From: Massilia rubra | GTDB taxonomy: Bacteria; Pseudomonadota; Gammaproteobacteria; Burkholderiales; Burkholderiaceae_D | Length of the DNA: 64,000 bases | Assembly: GCF_011682065.1 (NCBI RefSeq) | Contig: NZ_VUYU01000008.1 | Span: forward strand, 62,001 to 126,000 | Reading direction: 5' to 3' | Shown: positions 55,684 through 64,000 of the stretch, in pieces | Position numbering within the stretch: position 1 is the stretch's first letter | Layout of the letters: every line of letters begins with the position of its first letter | Made by a program: the position numbers and the translations under genes | The notes under the pieces: generated by a model | What the model saw: only the letters and a program-made list of their open reading frames with translations | The model's database searches: none | Told to the model about the DNA's origin: nothing

Positions 55684-57531
55684 TTACGGCTGGTAAGTCG
55701 CCTTCACGCTCAGGTTGTTATACGCCGCGTACGCATAGATACCCACATAATAGCGGCCCGCCGCCGGCGCATTGACGCTGCAGTTTTCCACGCTGCTCGG
55801 CCCGTCCGACTTGCAGTTGTAGCTGGCCGTGCTCGGGATGCCGCCGAGTTTGACGAACATGTCGGCGTCGCCATTGGCGCCGTTGAGCGCGAACGCGACC
55901 TGGCTTTTCCCCGCCGGAACGTCAATCGTGAAATATTGCCAGCCGCCCGTCGCCGCGCCCTGGCCGTTCAGCGCCTGGCCGTTGCCCAGCACCGGATAGC
56001 CGGAGCCGCCCGCGCCCGTCAGCGTCCCCTTCATCGCGTAGTAACCGAGCGAGGAATAGTTCGAGAAACCATTGGCCGGCGTGCCCTCGGCGCCGCCGCG
56101 CACCACCAGCCGGTAGCTGCCGGCCGGCAGCGACAGATTGGTGAACTGGGCCGAGCGGTTGACCGCCAGGTTGCTGCGCGCCACCACGGCTCCCGCCGCG
56201 TTGACGATGCTGGCGTCGACGTCGAGCATGCGCAGGTATTCGAGCGGGTCGATGCGCAGGTTCAGGGTGCTCACGCCGGTGGTCGTGAAGGTGAAGGTGT
56301 CGCTGTCGGTATTGCGTTCGATCTGGCCGAAGTTGCGGGTCGGATCGATGGCACCGCCCGTGCCCAAGGTCAGCGCGCGCGTGTCCGGGATGTCGTCGGC
56401 CATGTAAGGCACGGCCTCGTCCACGTTCATGATGCGCAGGTCGTCTTCGAAATTGCTGGCGGTGGTGTATTCGCCGCGGCTCCAGGTAAACAGTTGGTTG
56501 GCCCAGCCGCCGCCCATCCAGTAGTTGCCCATGATCGGCCCCCACTGATAGGCGGCAATGCCTTCGAAATACTCGCCGCCGCTGCCGCCGCGGTCGTGGT
56601 TCATGCCCATCTGGTGCCCGACTTCGTGGGCGCCGGTCATGCCGATGCCGTAACCGTAGTCGAAACCGGAGGAGGGATTGCGGTACAGGGTGCCGGCGGC
56701 GGTGGTGCCGAAGGCGCGCAGCGGCGCGAACGAGCGGCCATCCTGGTTGACGAAGTTGATGATGCCGGTGCGCAGCACGTTGGCCGTGCGCGCGGCGTCG
56801 TACACGGCGCGGCTGGTGGTCACGTTCAGGTTCAGCATCGAGTACTGGTCGGCGATCGATTGCCAGGCGCGGTACATATTGTCCTTGGTCACGCCGTTCA
56901 AGGGCGTGCTGCCGCTCATCACCGCCGTGGTGTTGAGGTAGAACACGTACGGGCTGCCCGGCTTGCTTTGCAGCTGGGTCACGTCTTCATTCTGGTACGG
57001 GCCGATATGGCGCGCCTGGCGCAGCGCCATCGGGCTGTAGACCGGGTGCGACACCGCCAGCGCCAGCATGGCCGGGGTGCGCTTGTCGCGGAAATCGGGG
57101 TCGAAGTCGGGCACGATCTTGGTGATCGGCACTTCCGTCAGCCAGACCTTGCCGGCGCTGTCGGTGGTGTATTCCCAGGCTTTCCGGGTGTCGTACTTGA
57201 GCAGGTAGCCGTACACGGCTTTTTTGTTCCCCTTGAGCACGAACACCGAATCGGGCGTGTCGATCGCGGTACCGGTGATCGATACCACGCCATTCTTGTC
57301 GGCGTAGTCGCGGATGTGGGCGGCGACGGTGTTGCCGCCGACCGATTGCACTTGCAAGCTGCGGCCGTTGGCGTGTTGCGCGGCAAAGCCGCTCAGGACC
57401 GCGTCGACGCTGCCGATCTGCAGGCCGGCGGCGGGGCGAGCCCCTTGCGCGCTGGCGATATCGGTCTGGGCGGTGGCGCTGCCGGCGAGGGCGGCAGCCA
57501 TGAGCAGGAACAGGGTGGGCGAGGATGTCAT
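55684..57531 (-). CDS. Secreted metzincin metalloprotease with two PPC domains
   Basis: A 615-residue exported protease. Residues 1-21 are a signal peptide. A pro-region is followed by the zinc site HEVGHQMGMNHDRG (about 300-313), i.e. HExxHxxGxxHD of metzincins (reprolysin-like), with the Met-turn in GPIMGNYW. Two bacterial pre-peptidase C-terminal domains follow (about 390-510 and 515-615), each with VSTLNLRIDP/ GKSQVAFALNGANGDADMFVKLG-type strands. It is monocistronic. The 378 nt beyond its start (57532-57909) hold no gene; they carry its promoter and that of the downstream toxin-antitoxin pair. Confidence 0.9.
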   Translation of the reverse strand: MTSSPTLFLLMAAALAGSATAQTDIASAQGARPAAGLQIGSVDAVLSGFAAQHANGRSLQVQSVGGNTVAAHIRDYADKNGVVSITGTAIDTPDSVFVLKGNKKAVYGYLLKYDTRKAWEYTTDSAGKVWLTEVPITKIVPDFDPDFRDKRTPAMLALAVSHPVYSPMALRQARHIGPYQNEDVTQLQSKPGSPYVFYLNTTAVMSGSTPLNGVTKDNMYRAWQSIADQYSMLNLNVTTSRAVYDAARTANVLRTGIINFVNQDGRSFAPLRAFGTTAAGTLYRNPSSGFDYGYGIGMTGAHEVGHQMGMNHDRGGSGGEYFEGIAAYQWGPIMGNYWMGGGWANQLFTWSRGEYTTASNFEDDLRIMNVDEAVPYMADDIPDTRALTLGTGGAIDPTRNFGQIERNTDSDTFTFTTTGVSTLNLRIDPLEYLRMLDVDASIVNAAGAVVARSNLAVNRSAQFTNLSLPAGSYRLVVRGGAEGTPANGFSNYSSLGYYAMKGTLTGAGGSGYPVLGNGQALNGQGAATGGWQYFTIDVPAGKSQVAFALNGANGDADMFVKLGGIPSTASYNCKSDGPSSVENCSVNAPAAGRYYVGIYAYAAYNNLSVKATYQP

Positions 57532-57909
57532 TCAGTCTCCGGTTTTATCATTTTTTATCAATCTGGCACTTTCCGCGCGGATTGACAGGAAGTTGTCGGC
57601 AGGATATCTATTCCCACTGCATAACGTTACCATGAGGGAAAGATGCCGTATGTATCCAAACGGCACAACAAGACCAGTGGCGACAACGACGCCGTTCATT
57701 CACGCAAGCCGAATTTTCTTACTGTAAATACCAAAATTTCGCGAGATTGCTAGCTATAAGGGGCCTCAGTTCCACGCTTATTCGGCACAGGCCGCTGATT
57801 TCCGTTTTCCCTATGCAAGGTGGATAAGCCGGCACAGCGGCGCGCCCTGCTGACGGGGCGCAAACGATGCTATACACTACTTATCATTGAACAACTTTCG
57901 AGGCGCCAC

Positions 57910-58098
57910 ATGGGCCGCAATCCGAACGACGTCGCGGTAACCCATGTTCCAGGTGTCATTGCCGATGAAACAGGCCTGTCCGCGCCGGTCGCCCCCGAGC
58001 GGCGCGCACCGCCCCAGCCGAGCGCTTTCGGGCTGTGGAAGAAGCGCATCCCCGAGGATGGCGTCAGTTACCAGCACAGGTTGCGCGACGAATGGTAA
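57910..58098 (+). CDS. Antitoxin of a VapC-type toxin-antitoxin pair
   Basis: A 62-residue protein from ATG 57910. The C-terminus AFGLWKKRIPEDGVSYQHRLRDEW has the toxin-binding form of VapB/Phd antitoxins (AFGLW...). The N-terminal half is Pro-rich and lacks an evident DNA-binding fold. It overlaps the toxin start by 7 nt. Confidence 0.7.
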   Translation: MGRNPNDVAVTHVPGVIADETGLSAPVAPERRAPPQPSAFGLWKKRIPEDGVSYQHRLRDEW

Positions 58099-58478
58099 AA
58101 GCGCTATTCGATACCAATATCCTGATCGACTATCTGAATGGCGTCGCGCAAGCGGAACTGGCCTGCGATCACTATGTCGACAAGGCCATCAGCGTGGTGA
58201 CGTGGATGGAAATCATGGAAGGCGTGTCCGACGACGAGGACGAACGGCTGCTGGTCGAAGCCTTCCTGGGCCAGTTCGAACTGCTGCCGATCGACCACCT
58301 GCTGGCGCTGGAAGCGTCGCGCGTCCGGCAGGCGCACGCCATGCGCCTGCCGGACGCCGTGATCCTGGCCACCGCGCACCTGTCCGGGCGCGTCCTGGTC
58401 ACGCGCGACACCCGCGATTTCGTGCCGGGCGAGAGCGTGCTGGTACCCTACACCCTGGCCGCCGCCGACCCGCTGTAA
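58092..58478 (+). CDS. vapC: VapC-family PIN-domain toxin
   Basis: A 128-residue ribonuclease of the PIN family. The acidic residues are visible: Asp in KALFDTNILIDYL, Glu in VVTWMEIMEG, Asp in LPDAVILATA and Asp in VTRDTRDF. VapC toxins cut tRNA or rRNA. ATG 58092 overlaps the antitoxin stop, a usual arrangement for such pairs. Confidence 0.88.
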   Translation: MVKALFDTNILIDYLNGVAQAELACDHYVDKAISVVTWMEIMEGVSDDEDERLLVEAFLGQFELLPIDHLLALEASRVRQAHAMRLPDAVILATAHLSGRVLVTRDTRDFVPGESVLVPYTLAAADPL

Positions 58479-58536
58479 ACGGCGGCGGCGCGGGCGCCTG
58501 TTCTTCTCGTTCCCCTGAGAAATCGATATAGAATAT

Positions 58537-58698
58537 CAAGTAAGTGCGCATAAATTCTTGTAATTTCCAGCTTTCATAAGCGGCGCCTTGCTGCGTTGCC
58601 CACCGCTAGCAGTGCTCGCACTGCGTCGCGGCGTGCGCCTTGCCAGGCATCCGCTTCTGTTCGCTAGAAATCACAATCATTCCTGCACACTTACTTAG
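58537..58698. repeat. Palindromic intergenic element, about 162 bp (family A core)
   Basis: The ends CAAGTAAGTG... (58537-58566) and ...CACTTACTTAG (58668-58698) are inverted relatives (about three quarters identical). The core holds GCTAGC near the centre with GCGGCGCCTTGC and GCGTGCGCCTTGCC on either side. The core resembles that of the element at 578-740. It separates the VapC pair from the TPR lipoprotein gene. Confidence 0.6.
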
Positions 58699-58774
58699 AG
58701 CGCAAAGACCGGCCACCCAGGCCGGCGCAGCGTTGTCCAGCCACTCATTTCACGTTGCACACGATAGGGAAGTC

Positions 58775-61555
58775 ATGTCAGTTACCAGATCAGTTACCAG
58801 ATCCAAGGCGCACGCCGGCGCTGCCGTGGTGTCCGCATTATTACTGCTGGGCGCCGTCAGCGCTTGCGGCAAGACCGAAACGTCGGCGTCGCTGGTGGCT
58901 GACGCCAGGCAGTTCATCGCCAAGGGCGACAGCAAGGCCGCTGTGATCCAGCTCAAAAATGCGCTGGTGAAAAACCCGTCGGATGCCGACGCGCGCCTGA
59001 CCCTGGGCCTGGTGTATCTCGACATCGGCGACGCCGTCTCGGCCGAGAAGGAATTGCGCAAGGCCATCGAACTGGGTGCGCCCAAGGACAAGGCCGTGCC
59101 CGCCCTGGCGAAAGTCCTGATGATGCAGCAGCAATTCCAGAAGGTGCTGGACGAGACCGCAAGCGCGACTGCCGACGCCGACATGCTGGCGCTGCGCGCC
59201 GAGGCCAGCGCCGGTCTCGGTCACGCCGACCAGGCCAAGGACTTGTACGCCCAGGCCCTGGCCGCCAAACCCGGCCATGTCGGCGCCCTGATCGGCGCGG
59301 CGCGCCAGGCGCTGGCGCGCAAGGACCTGGAAGAAGCCAACCGCCTGGCCGACCAGGTCGTCGCCAGCAACCCGTCCGACGCCACCGCCTGGATGTTCAA
59401 GGGCGACCTGCTGCGCGCCCAGGCCAAGGGAAAAGAAGCGCTGGCCGCCTACGACCAGGTCATCAAGCTCAAGCCGGAGCACCGCTCGGCGCACCTGGAG
59501 CGCGCCTTTGTCGAGATCGCGGAAGGCAAGTTCGACGCCGCCAAGGCCGACCTCGAGGCCGCCCGCAAGATCAGCCCCAACGCGCTGATGGTGTCCTACG
59601 CCCAGGCCTTGCTCGACTTCACCCAGGGCAAGCACGCCGCCGCCAAGGAAACGCTGCAAAAAATCTTGCGCGTGGCGCCCGAGCACATGCCGAGCGTGCT
59701 GATGGCCGGCGCGGTCGAGCATGCGCTCGGCTCCATGCCGCAGGCCGAACAGCACCTGCGCAAATACCTGGCCGCCATGCCCGAGCACCGTTACGCGCGC
59801 AAGCTGATGGTCAGCACCCTGCTGAAAATGGGCCAGACCACCGAAGCGCTGGCGCAGTTGACGCCGATGCTCGAGTCCGGCAAGGATGACGTGCAAATGC
59901 TGGCGCTGGCCGGCGAAGCCTATATGCAGGCGCGCGACTATGCCAAGGCCACGGCTTACTTCGAGCAGGCCAGCGCGCTGGCGCCCGACGCGGCCGGGCT
60001 GCGCACCTCGCTGGCGCTGGGCAAGCTGGCCACCGGCGACGATGCGCGCGCGATCAGCGAACTCGAACAGTCGACCAAGCTCGACGCCAAGTCGCCCAAG
60101 GCGGCGGTGCTGCTGGTGATGACCGAGCTGCGCCTGAAGCGCTACGACAAGGCGCTGGCCGCCGCCAAGGCGCTCGAAGCGACCCAGCCTACCGATCCAA
60201 TGGTGCATAACCTCAAGGGCGGCGTGTACCTGGGCATGAACGACATGGTCAACGCCCGCGCCAGCTTCGACAAGGCGCTCTCGCTCAAGCCCGACTATTT
60301 CCCGGCCGCCGCCAACCTGGCCCAGCTGGCCCTGCGCGAGAAGAAGCCCGACCTGGCGAAACAGCAACTGGTCAATTTCCTGACCAAAGACAAGAAAAAT
60401 GTCGAAGCCTATTACGCCCTGACCAAGCTGGCCCTGGCGCAAGGGCGCAACGACGAAGCGAACCAGTGGCTGGAAAAGGCCAGCAGCGAAAATCCCGACG
60501 CCATCGGCCCGGCGCGCACCCTGGGCGCGCATTACCTGTCGATCGGCCAGAAGGACAAGGCGCTGACCCTGGCGCGCAAGTTCCAGGTGGCCAATCCGAA
60601 AAACCTCGACCTGCTCGACTTGCTGGGCCAGGCGCAGCTGGCCAACGGCGACTTGCCGGGCGCGCTGGACACCTACGGCAAGTTGGCCGGCGTGGCGCCG
60701 AAATCGGCGATGGCGCATTTCCGCCTGGCGACGGTGCACGCGCAGATGAAGAACCTGAACGCCACCGCCGGCGACCTGAAAAAGGCGTTGGCGCTGCAAC
60801 CGGACTTTGTCGACGCCCAGGTGGCCCAGGCCGAGCTGGCCGCCAATGCGGGCAAGCTCGACGACGCGCTGGCGATTGCGCGCCAGATCCAGAAACAGCG
60901 TCCGAAGGAAGCGCTGGGCTTCCAGCTGGAAGGCAACCTCAGCCTGGCGCAGGGCAAGCCGGCGCAAGCGGTGGCCTCGTTCGACAAAGCGTTCGCGCTG
61001 ACGCCGTCGAGCGCCAACCTGATCAAGCTGCATGCGGCCATGCGCCAGTCCGGCAAGGGCAAGGAAGCCGACGCGCGCCTGGCCAAGGCCGCCAGCGAGC
61101 ATCCGAACGACGTGGCGCTGGCCTTGTACGTGGCCGAGAACGACCTGGCGGGCAAGCGCTACAAGGCGGCCATCGGCGGGCTCGAAGCGGTGCTCAAGCA
61201 AGCGCCGGAGAATGCCGCGGCCCTGAACAACCTGGCCTGGGCCTACCAGCAGGAAAAAGATCCGCGCGCGCTGAAAACCGCCGAAAAGGCCTTCGCGCTG
61301 GCCGGCAACAGTGCGGCGGTCACCGATACGCTGGGCTGGATGCTGGTCGAGCAGGGCGACGCCAAGCGCGGCCTGAGCCTGTTGCAAAAGGCGGTCGCGC
61401 TGGCGCCGGAGGCGGCCGATATCCGCTTCCACCTGGCGGCCGGGCTGGCGAAAACGGGTGACAAGGCTGGGGCCAAGCGTGAACTGGAGAAAGTCATGGC
61501 CAGTAAGAACTTTGCCCAGATGGAGGAGGCGAAGGCGCTGGCCAAGGAGTTGTAG
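58775..61555 (+). CDS. prsT: PEP-CTERM system TPR-repeat lipoprotein (PrsT type)
   Basis: A 926-residue protein. ATG 58775 follows AGGGA; the frame is open back to 58640 but that part lies in the palindromic repeat. After a short basic start with the duplicated SVTRSVTR comes a lipoprotein signal, with the acylated Cys in VSACGK. The rest is about 20 TPR-like helical repeats; phrases such as GDSKAAVIQLKNALVKNPSDADARLTLGLVYLDIGDAVSAEKELRKAIELG are diagnostic for PrsT. PrsT genes sit near exosortase clusters and are thought to help export or assembly of polysaccharide. A terminator follows at 61620. The protein at 62692 is a paralogue. Confidence 0.88.
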   Translation: MSVTRSVTRSKAHAGAAVVSALLLLGAVSACGKTETSASLVADARQFIAKGDSKAAVIQLKNALVKNPSDADARLTLGLVYLDIGDAVSAEKELRKAIELGAPKDKAVPALAKVLMMQQQFQKVLDETASATADADMLALRAEASAGLGHADQAKDLYAQALAAKPGHVGALIGAARQALARKDLEEANRLADQVVASNPSDATAWMFKGDLLRAQAKGKEALAAYDQVIKLKPEHRSAHLERAFVEIAEGKFDAAKADLEAARKISPNALMVSYAQALLDFTQGKHAAAKETLQKILRVAPEHMPSVLMAGAVEHALGSMPQAEQHLRKYLAAMPEHRYARKLMVSTLLKMGQTTEALAQLTPMLESGKDDVQMLALAGEAYMQARDYAKATAYFEQASALAPDAAGLRTSLALGKLATGDDARAISELEQSTKLDAKSPKAAVLLVMTELRLKRYDKALAAAKALEATQPTDPMVHNLKGGVYLGMNDMVNARASFDKALSLKPDYFPAAANLAQLALREKKPDLAKQQLVNFLTKDKKNVEAYYALTKLALAQGRNDEANQWLEKASSENPDAIGPARTLGAHYLSIGQKDKALTLARKFQVANPKNLDLLDLLGQAQLANGDLPGALDTYGKLAGVAPKSAMAHFRLATVHAQMKNLNATAGDLKKALALQPDFVDAQVAQAELAANAGKLDDALAIARQIQKQRPKEALGFQLEGNLSLAQGKPAQAVASFDKAFALTPSSANLIKLHAAMRQSGKGKEADARLAKAASEHPNDVALALYVAENDLAGKRYKAAIGGLEAVLKQAPENAAALNNLAWAYQQEKDPRALKTAEKAFALAGNSAAVTDTLGWMLVEQGDAKRGLSLLQKAVALAPEAADIRFHLAAGLAKTGDKAGAKRELEKVMASKNFAQMEEAKALAKEL

Positions 61556-61619
61556 TCGACCCGGCCGGCGATTTTCCACCGTCGCCGGCGCACGCCCTGA
61601 CAGCGTCGCGAATCACCTG

Positions 61620-61655
61620 AAAACCGTCATTCCCGCGCAGAGAATGGCGGTTTTG
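61620..61655 (+). terminator. Terminator after prsT, made from a REP half
   Basis: AAAACCGTCATTC (61620-61632) pairs with GAATGGCGGTTTT (61642-61654) with one mismatch. The loop carries CCGCGCAG, the core of the common REP repeat. Confidence 0.7.
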
Positions 61656-61807
61656 CATTTTTGCCAAGCTTTTTGCTCAGCTGTTGCATATTTGCGAACA
61701 AAAATTTTAATTGTCTCCCTGCATCTTGCCGTCGATGTTAGGATAGTCCCTGTTAGCAATATGTTACTGAATTCGCAGCTTGGACAATATCTTCGGGATC
61801 ATAGTCG

Positions 61808-62572
61808 ATGGATCAGTTTCTCAATAATGTTGAAACAAATCGTTTCAATTTTCCCGCGCCCGATACAGGGAATCTGGGCAGCCATTGTGTTTTTGTGGAA
61901 GATAATTCTGATAACATCTCCGAGATGACGATCAATACACGAAGCTTCGGGATTCGCGTTGCCGACACCGAGGAAGGGCGTAATCGCGCCAGCATGCTCA
62001 TCAATAAGATGTATGCCTGGCGTGGCTATGCCGGTACCCATCGGCTTGAAGACAATCCCAACCAGATCACCCTGTCGGCCTTCGACCAGGGCGACGTCAT
62101 CGGCACCGTCACGCTCGGGGTCGATTCCCCGGTCGGCATCCTGGCCGACGAGGTGTTCAAGGATCACATCGACGAATTCCGCGCGCGCGGCGCCAAGGTC
62201 TGCGAAATCAGCAAGCTGGCCTTCGACCCCACGGTGCGCTCCAAATTCGCGCTCGGCTCGCTGTTCCACATCCTGTACATCTACGCCCATCATATTTACC
62301 AGTGCACGGATGCGTTTATCGAGATAAATCCACGTCACCGGCGCTATTATGAGCAGATGCTCGGTTTTCGCACCCAAAGCGGGGTGCGCGTCAACCCGCG
62401 TGTCGACGCGCCCGCCCATTTGCTCTGGCTCAGCCTCGATTTCATGGGTTCCGAGATCGAACGCCTCGGCGGCGTGCACGAAGACGCGGGCACCGAACGT
62501 TCGCTGTACCCCTATTTTTTCTCGCAGCGCGAGGAAGCCGGCATCGCCGAGCGCCTGCTGTCGATCGGCTGA
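61808..62572 (+). CDS. FeeM-like long-chain N-acyl amino acid synthase (GNAT-related)
   Basis: A 254-residue enzyme of the N-acyl amino acid synthase family, which joins a fatty acyl chain from acyl-ACP to an amino acid such as tyrosine. The family pattern is present: FGIRVADTEEGRNRASMLINKMYAWRGY, ITLSAFDQGDVIGTVTLGVDSPVGILADE, EISKLAFDP and HRRYYEQMLGFR. Related acyltransferases are annotated as associated with PEP-CTERM/exosortase systems. It lies between two PrsT paralogues on the same strand, 252 nt after the first and 119 nt before the second. ATG 61808; a weak site GGGAT precedes it. Confidence 0.85.
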   Translation: MDQFLNNVETNRFNFPAPDTGNLGSHCVFVEDNSDNISEMTINTRSFGIRVADTEEGRNRASMLINKMYAWRGYAGTHRLEDNPNQITLSAFDQGDVIGTVTLGVDSPVGILADEVFKDHIDEFRARGAKVCEISKLAFDPTVRSKFALGSLFHILYIYAHHIYQCTDAFIEINPRHRRYYEQMLGFRTQSGVRVNPRVDAPAHLLWLSLDFMGSEIERLGGVHEDAGTERSLYPYFFSQREEAGIAERLLSIG

Positions 62573-62691
62573 CCGCGGTGTTCGCGGTGTAACGATCCGC
62601 AGCCGCGCCGGTGCGGCATCCCTGCGCCGCTTCATTCATGCAATTGGCGGCAGGCGCGACCACGCCACCGCTGTGTAACAACAGGATCGTC

Positions 62692-64000
62692 ATGTCAACC
62701 CAAGCGCACTCCCTGGCCACCGCCGCCCTCACCACTGTCCTTATGCTCGGTGCATTGGCCGGCTGCGGCAAGCCCGACACGGCGGCGACCCTGCTGGCCG
62801 AAGCGAGGCAATTCCAGCAGAAGGGCGACCATGTGTCGGCCCTGATCCAGCTCAAGAACGCGGTCGCCAAAAACCCGTCCGACCCGGAAACGCGCCTGGC
62901 GCTGGGCGAAGCCTATAACAAGCTCGGCGACGCCGTCTCGGCCGAGAAGGAAGTGCGCAAGGCCATCGAGCTGGGCATGGCGGCGGACCGCGCCTTGCCC
63001 GAATTGTTGATGGCGCAATTGTTCCAGGGACAGTTCCAGAAAGTCGTCGACGGCACCGCCGACAGCGCCTACACGGCCAACGTCAAGGTGCTCAGCCAGC
63101 GCGGCGCCGCCTTTTACCAGCTCGGCAAGCGGGCCGAAGCGGCCGACGCCTTCGAGCGCGCCCTGAAAATCGATCCGGGCTACCCGGTCGCGCTGATGGG
63201 CCTGGCAAATATCGCGCTGGCCAATGGCGACAAGGCGGGCGCGGCGCGCTATGTGGCGCAGGCGGTCGAGAAAAATCCGAAGGATGTGGCGAGCTGGCTG
63301 TTCAAGGGTGACTTCGAGCGTTCCCAGGGCAAGCCGGCCGAGGCGCTGGCCGCCTACGACCAGGTGCTGGCGCTCGAGCCGGGCAGCGCCGGCGGCCACC
63401 TGCAAAAAGCCTATCTGTTCATCGCCGAACGGCGCTACGACGAAGCGGCCGTCTCGCTGGCCGCCGCCAAGAAAAGCGCACCGAAGAACCTGATGGTGAC
63501 CTACGCCCAGGCCATGCTCGACTTCACCCAGGGCAAGCACGCGGCCGCGCTCGAATCGCTGCAGCAAGTGTTGCGCGTGGCGCCCGACCACATGCCGTCG
63601 GTGCTGCTGGCCGGGGCCGTGCACTTTACCCTCAAGTCGCTGCCGCAGGCCGAGCAAAACCTGAAGAAATACCACGAAGCCCACCCCGAAAACGATTACG
63701 CGCGCAAGCTGCTGGCCTCGACCCGCATCGCCGCGGGCGACCCCAAGGGCGCCATCGCGGTGCTCGCGCCAGTGCTGGCCGCCTCGCACGACCCCCAGCT
63801 GCTGGCGATCGCCGGCAAGGCCTACACCGACAACCGCGAGTTCGGCAAGGCTACCGAACTGCTCGAGCGCGCCAGCACGCTCGACCCGAAAAAGGCGCAA
63901 CTGCGCACCGCCCTCGGTTTGAGCAAGCTCGAGCAGGGCGAAGAAGCGCGCGCCCTGTCCGAACTGGAACTGGCCAGCACGCTCGACCAGACCACCAGCA
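62692..64000 (+). CDS. prsT: Second PrsT-type TPR lipoprotein (partial, runs off the window)
   Basis: The first 436 codons are visible. The start is ATG 62692 after ACAGGAT. The lipobox is LAGCGK. The TPR series begins GDHVSALIQLKNAVAKNPSDPETRLALGEAYNKLGDAVSAEKEVRKAIELG, nearly the same as in the first copy. The two proteins align without large gaps over the visible part, so they are tandem paralogues separated by the acyl amino acid synthase gene. Confidence 0.87.
   Translation, partial: MSTQAHSLATAALTTVLMLGALAGCGKPDTAATLLAEARQFQQKGDHVSALIQLKNAVAKNPSDPETRLALGEAYNKLGDAVSAEKEVRKAIELGMAADRALPELLMAQLFQGQFQKVVDGTADSAYTANVKVLSQRGAAFYQLGKRAEAADAFERALKIDPGYPVALMGLANIALANGDKAGAARYVAQAVEKNPKDVASWLFKGDFERSQGKPAEALAAYDQVLALEPGSAGGHLQKAYLFIAERRYDEAAVSLAAAKKSAPKNLMVTYAQAMLDFTQGKHAAALESLQQVLRVAPDHMPSVLLAGAVHFTLKSLPQAEQNLKKYHEAHPENDYARKLLASTRIAAGDPKGAIAVLAPVLAASHDPQLLAIAGKAYTDNREFGKATELLERASTLDPKKAQLRTALGLSKLEQGEEARALSELELASTLDQTTS

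Noticed and set aside
58841-61579. Very long open frame (912 codons) on the strand opposite prsT
   Set aside because: It mirrors a clear TPR gene; the antisense translation is a Gly/Arg/Gln-rich composition with no domain. High GC content keeps antisense frames open.

Overview
The window looks like chromosome from a high-GC betaproteobacterium of the Oxalobacteraceae (Massilia / Telluria / Duganella / Janthinobacterium type). The grounds are the kinds of gene present: two PEP-CTERM surface proteins, two PEP-CTERM-associated TPR lipoproteins (PrsT type), betaproteobacterial hemA-prfA-prmC and minCDE clusters, phaA-phaB for polyhydroxybutyrate, metE/metR, a Kup potassium transporter and abundant palindromic intergenic repeats. 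The family placement is an inference from content; no rRNA lies in the window.

Layout. 1-9.5 kb: a partial molybdopterin-type oxidoreductase, alkB, a small outer-membrane barrel, a RAYT-type single-domain transposase, ettA, a choice-of-anchor L PEP-CTERM protein behind a good sigma-54 promoter match, rarD, kup and an FKBP lipoprotein. 9.5-24.5 kb: a HAF-repeat PEP-CTERM protein, a reverse-strand run gshA - deacetylase - elaA, a DUF885 peptidase, the reverse-strand hemA-prfA-(palindrome)-dsbB-prmC block, a candidate small RNA, an orphan OmpR-type regulator and minCDE. 24.5-34.5 kb: divergent metE/metR with a MetR box, a phasin-like small gene then phaA-phaB, and an overlapping four-gene unit (membrane protein, ATPase, a GNAT-DUF1993 fusion, an unknown protein), followed by pip. 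34.5-47.2 kb: housekeeping and secreted enzymes (fadH type, a KAS III, S41 protease, TonB receptor, M13 peptidase, dihaem cytochrome c) and a tRNA-Arg.

47.2-58.7 kb is the accessory part: orphan and repeat-scarred genes, an HNH endonuclease plus a fragment copy of it, and a one-strand array of tRNA genes and relics (51.05-53.78 kb) wrapped around a HEAT-repeat gene. This is followed by an XRE regulator with a palindromic operator candidate, a YafO-type toxin-antitoxin pair, a secreted metzincin and a VapC-type toxin-antitoxin pair. The array is the most unusual object here: a Leu-Arg-His cassette has been tandemly duplicated together with the 3' end of the HEAT gene, the three Leu copies carry three different anticodons, and two His genes and the Asn gene have variable regions of 20 nt instead of 5.

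58.7-64 kb: two paralogous PEP-CTERM TPR lipoproteins (the second runs off the window) flank a FeeM-like N-acyl amino acid synthase. With the two PEP-CTERM cargo proteins this suggests an exosortase/exopolysaccharide system, although no exosortase gene is in the window.

All family names rest on reading motifs in the sequence; no database search was possible.
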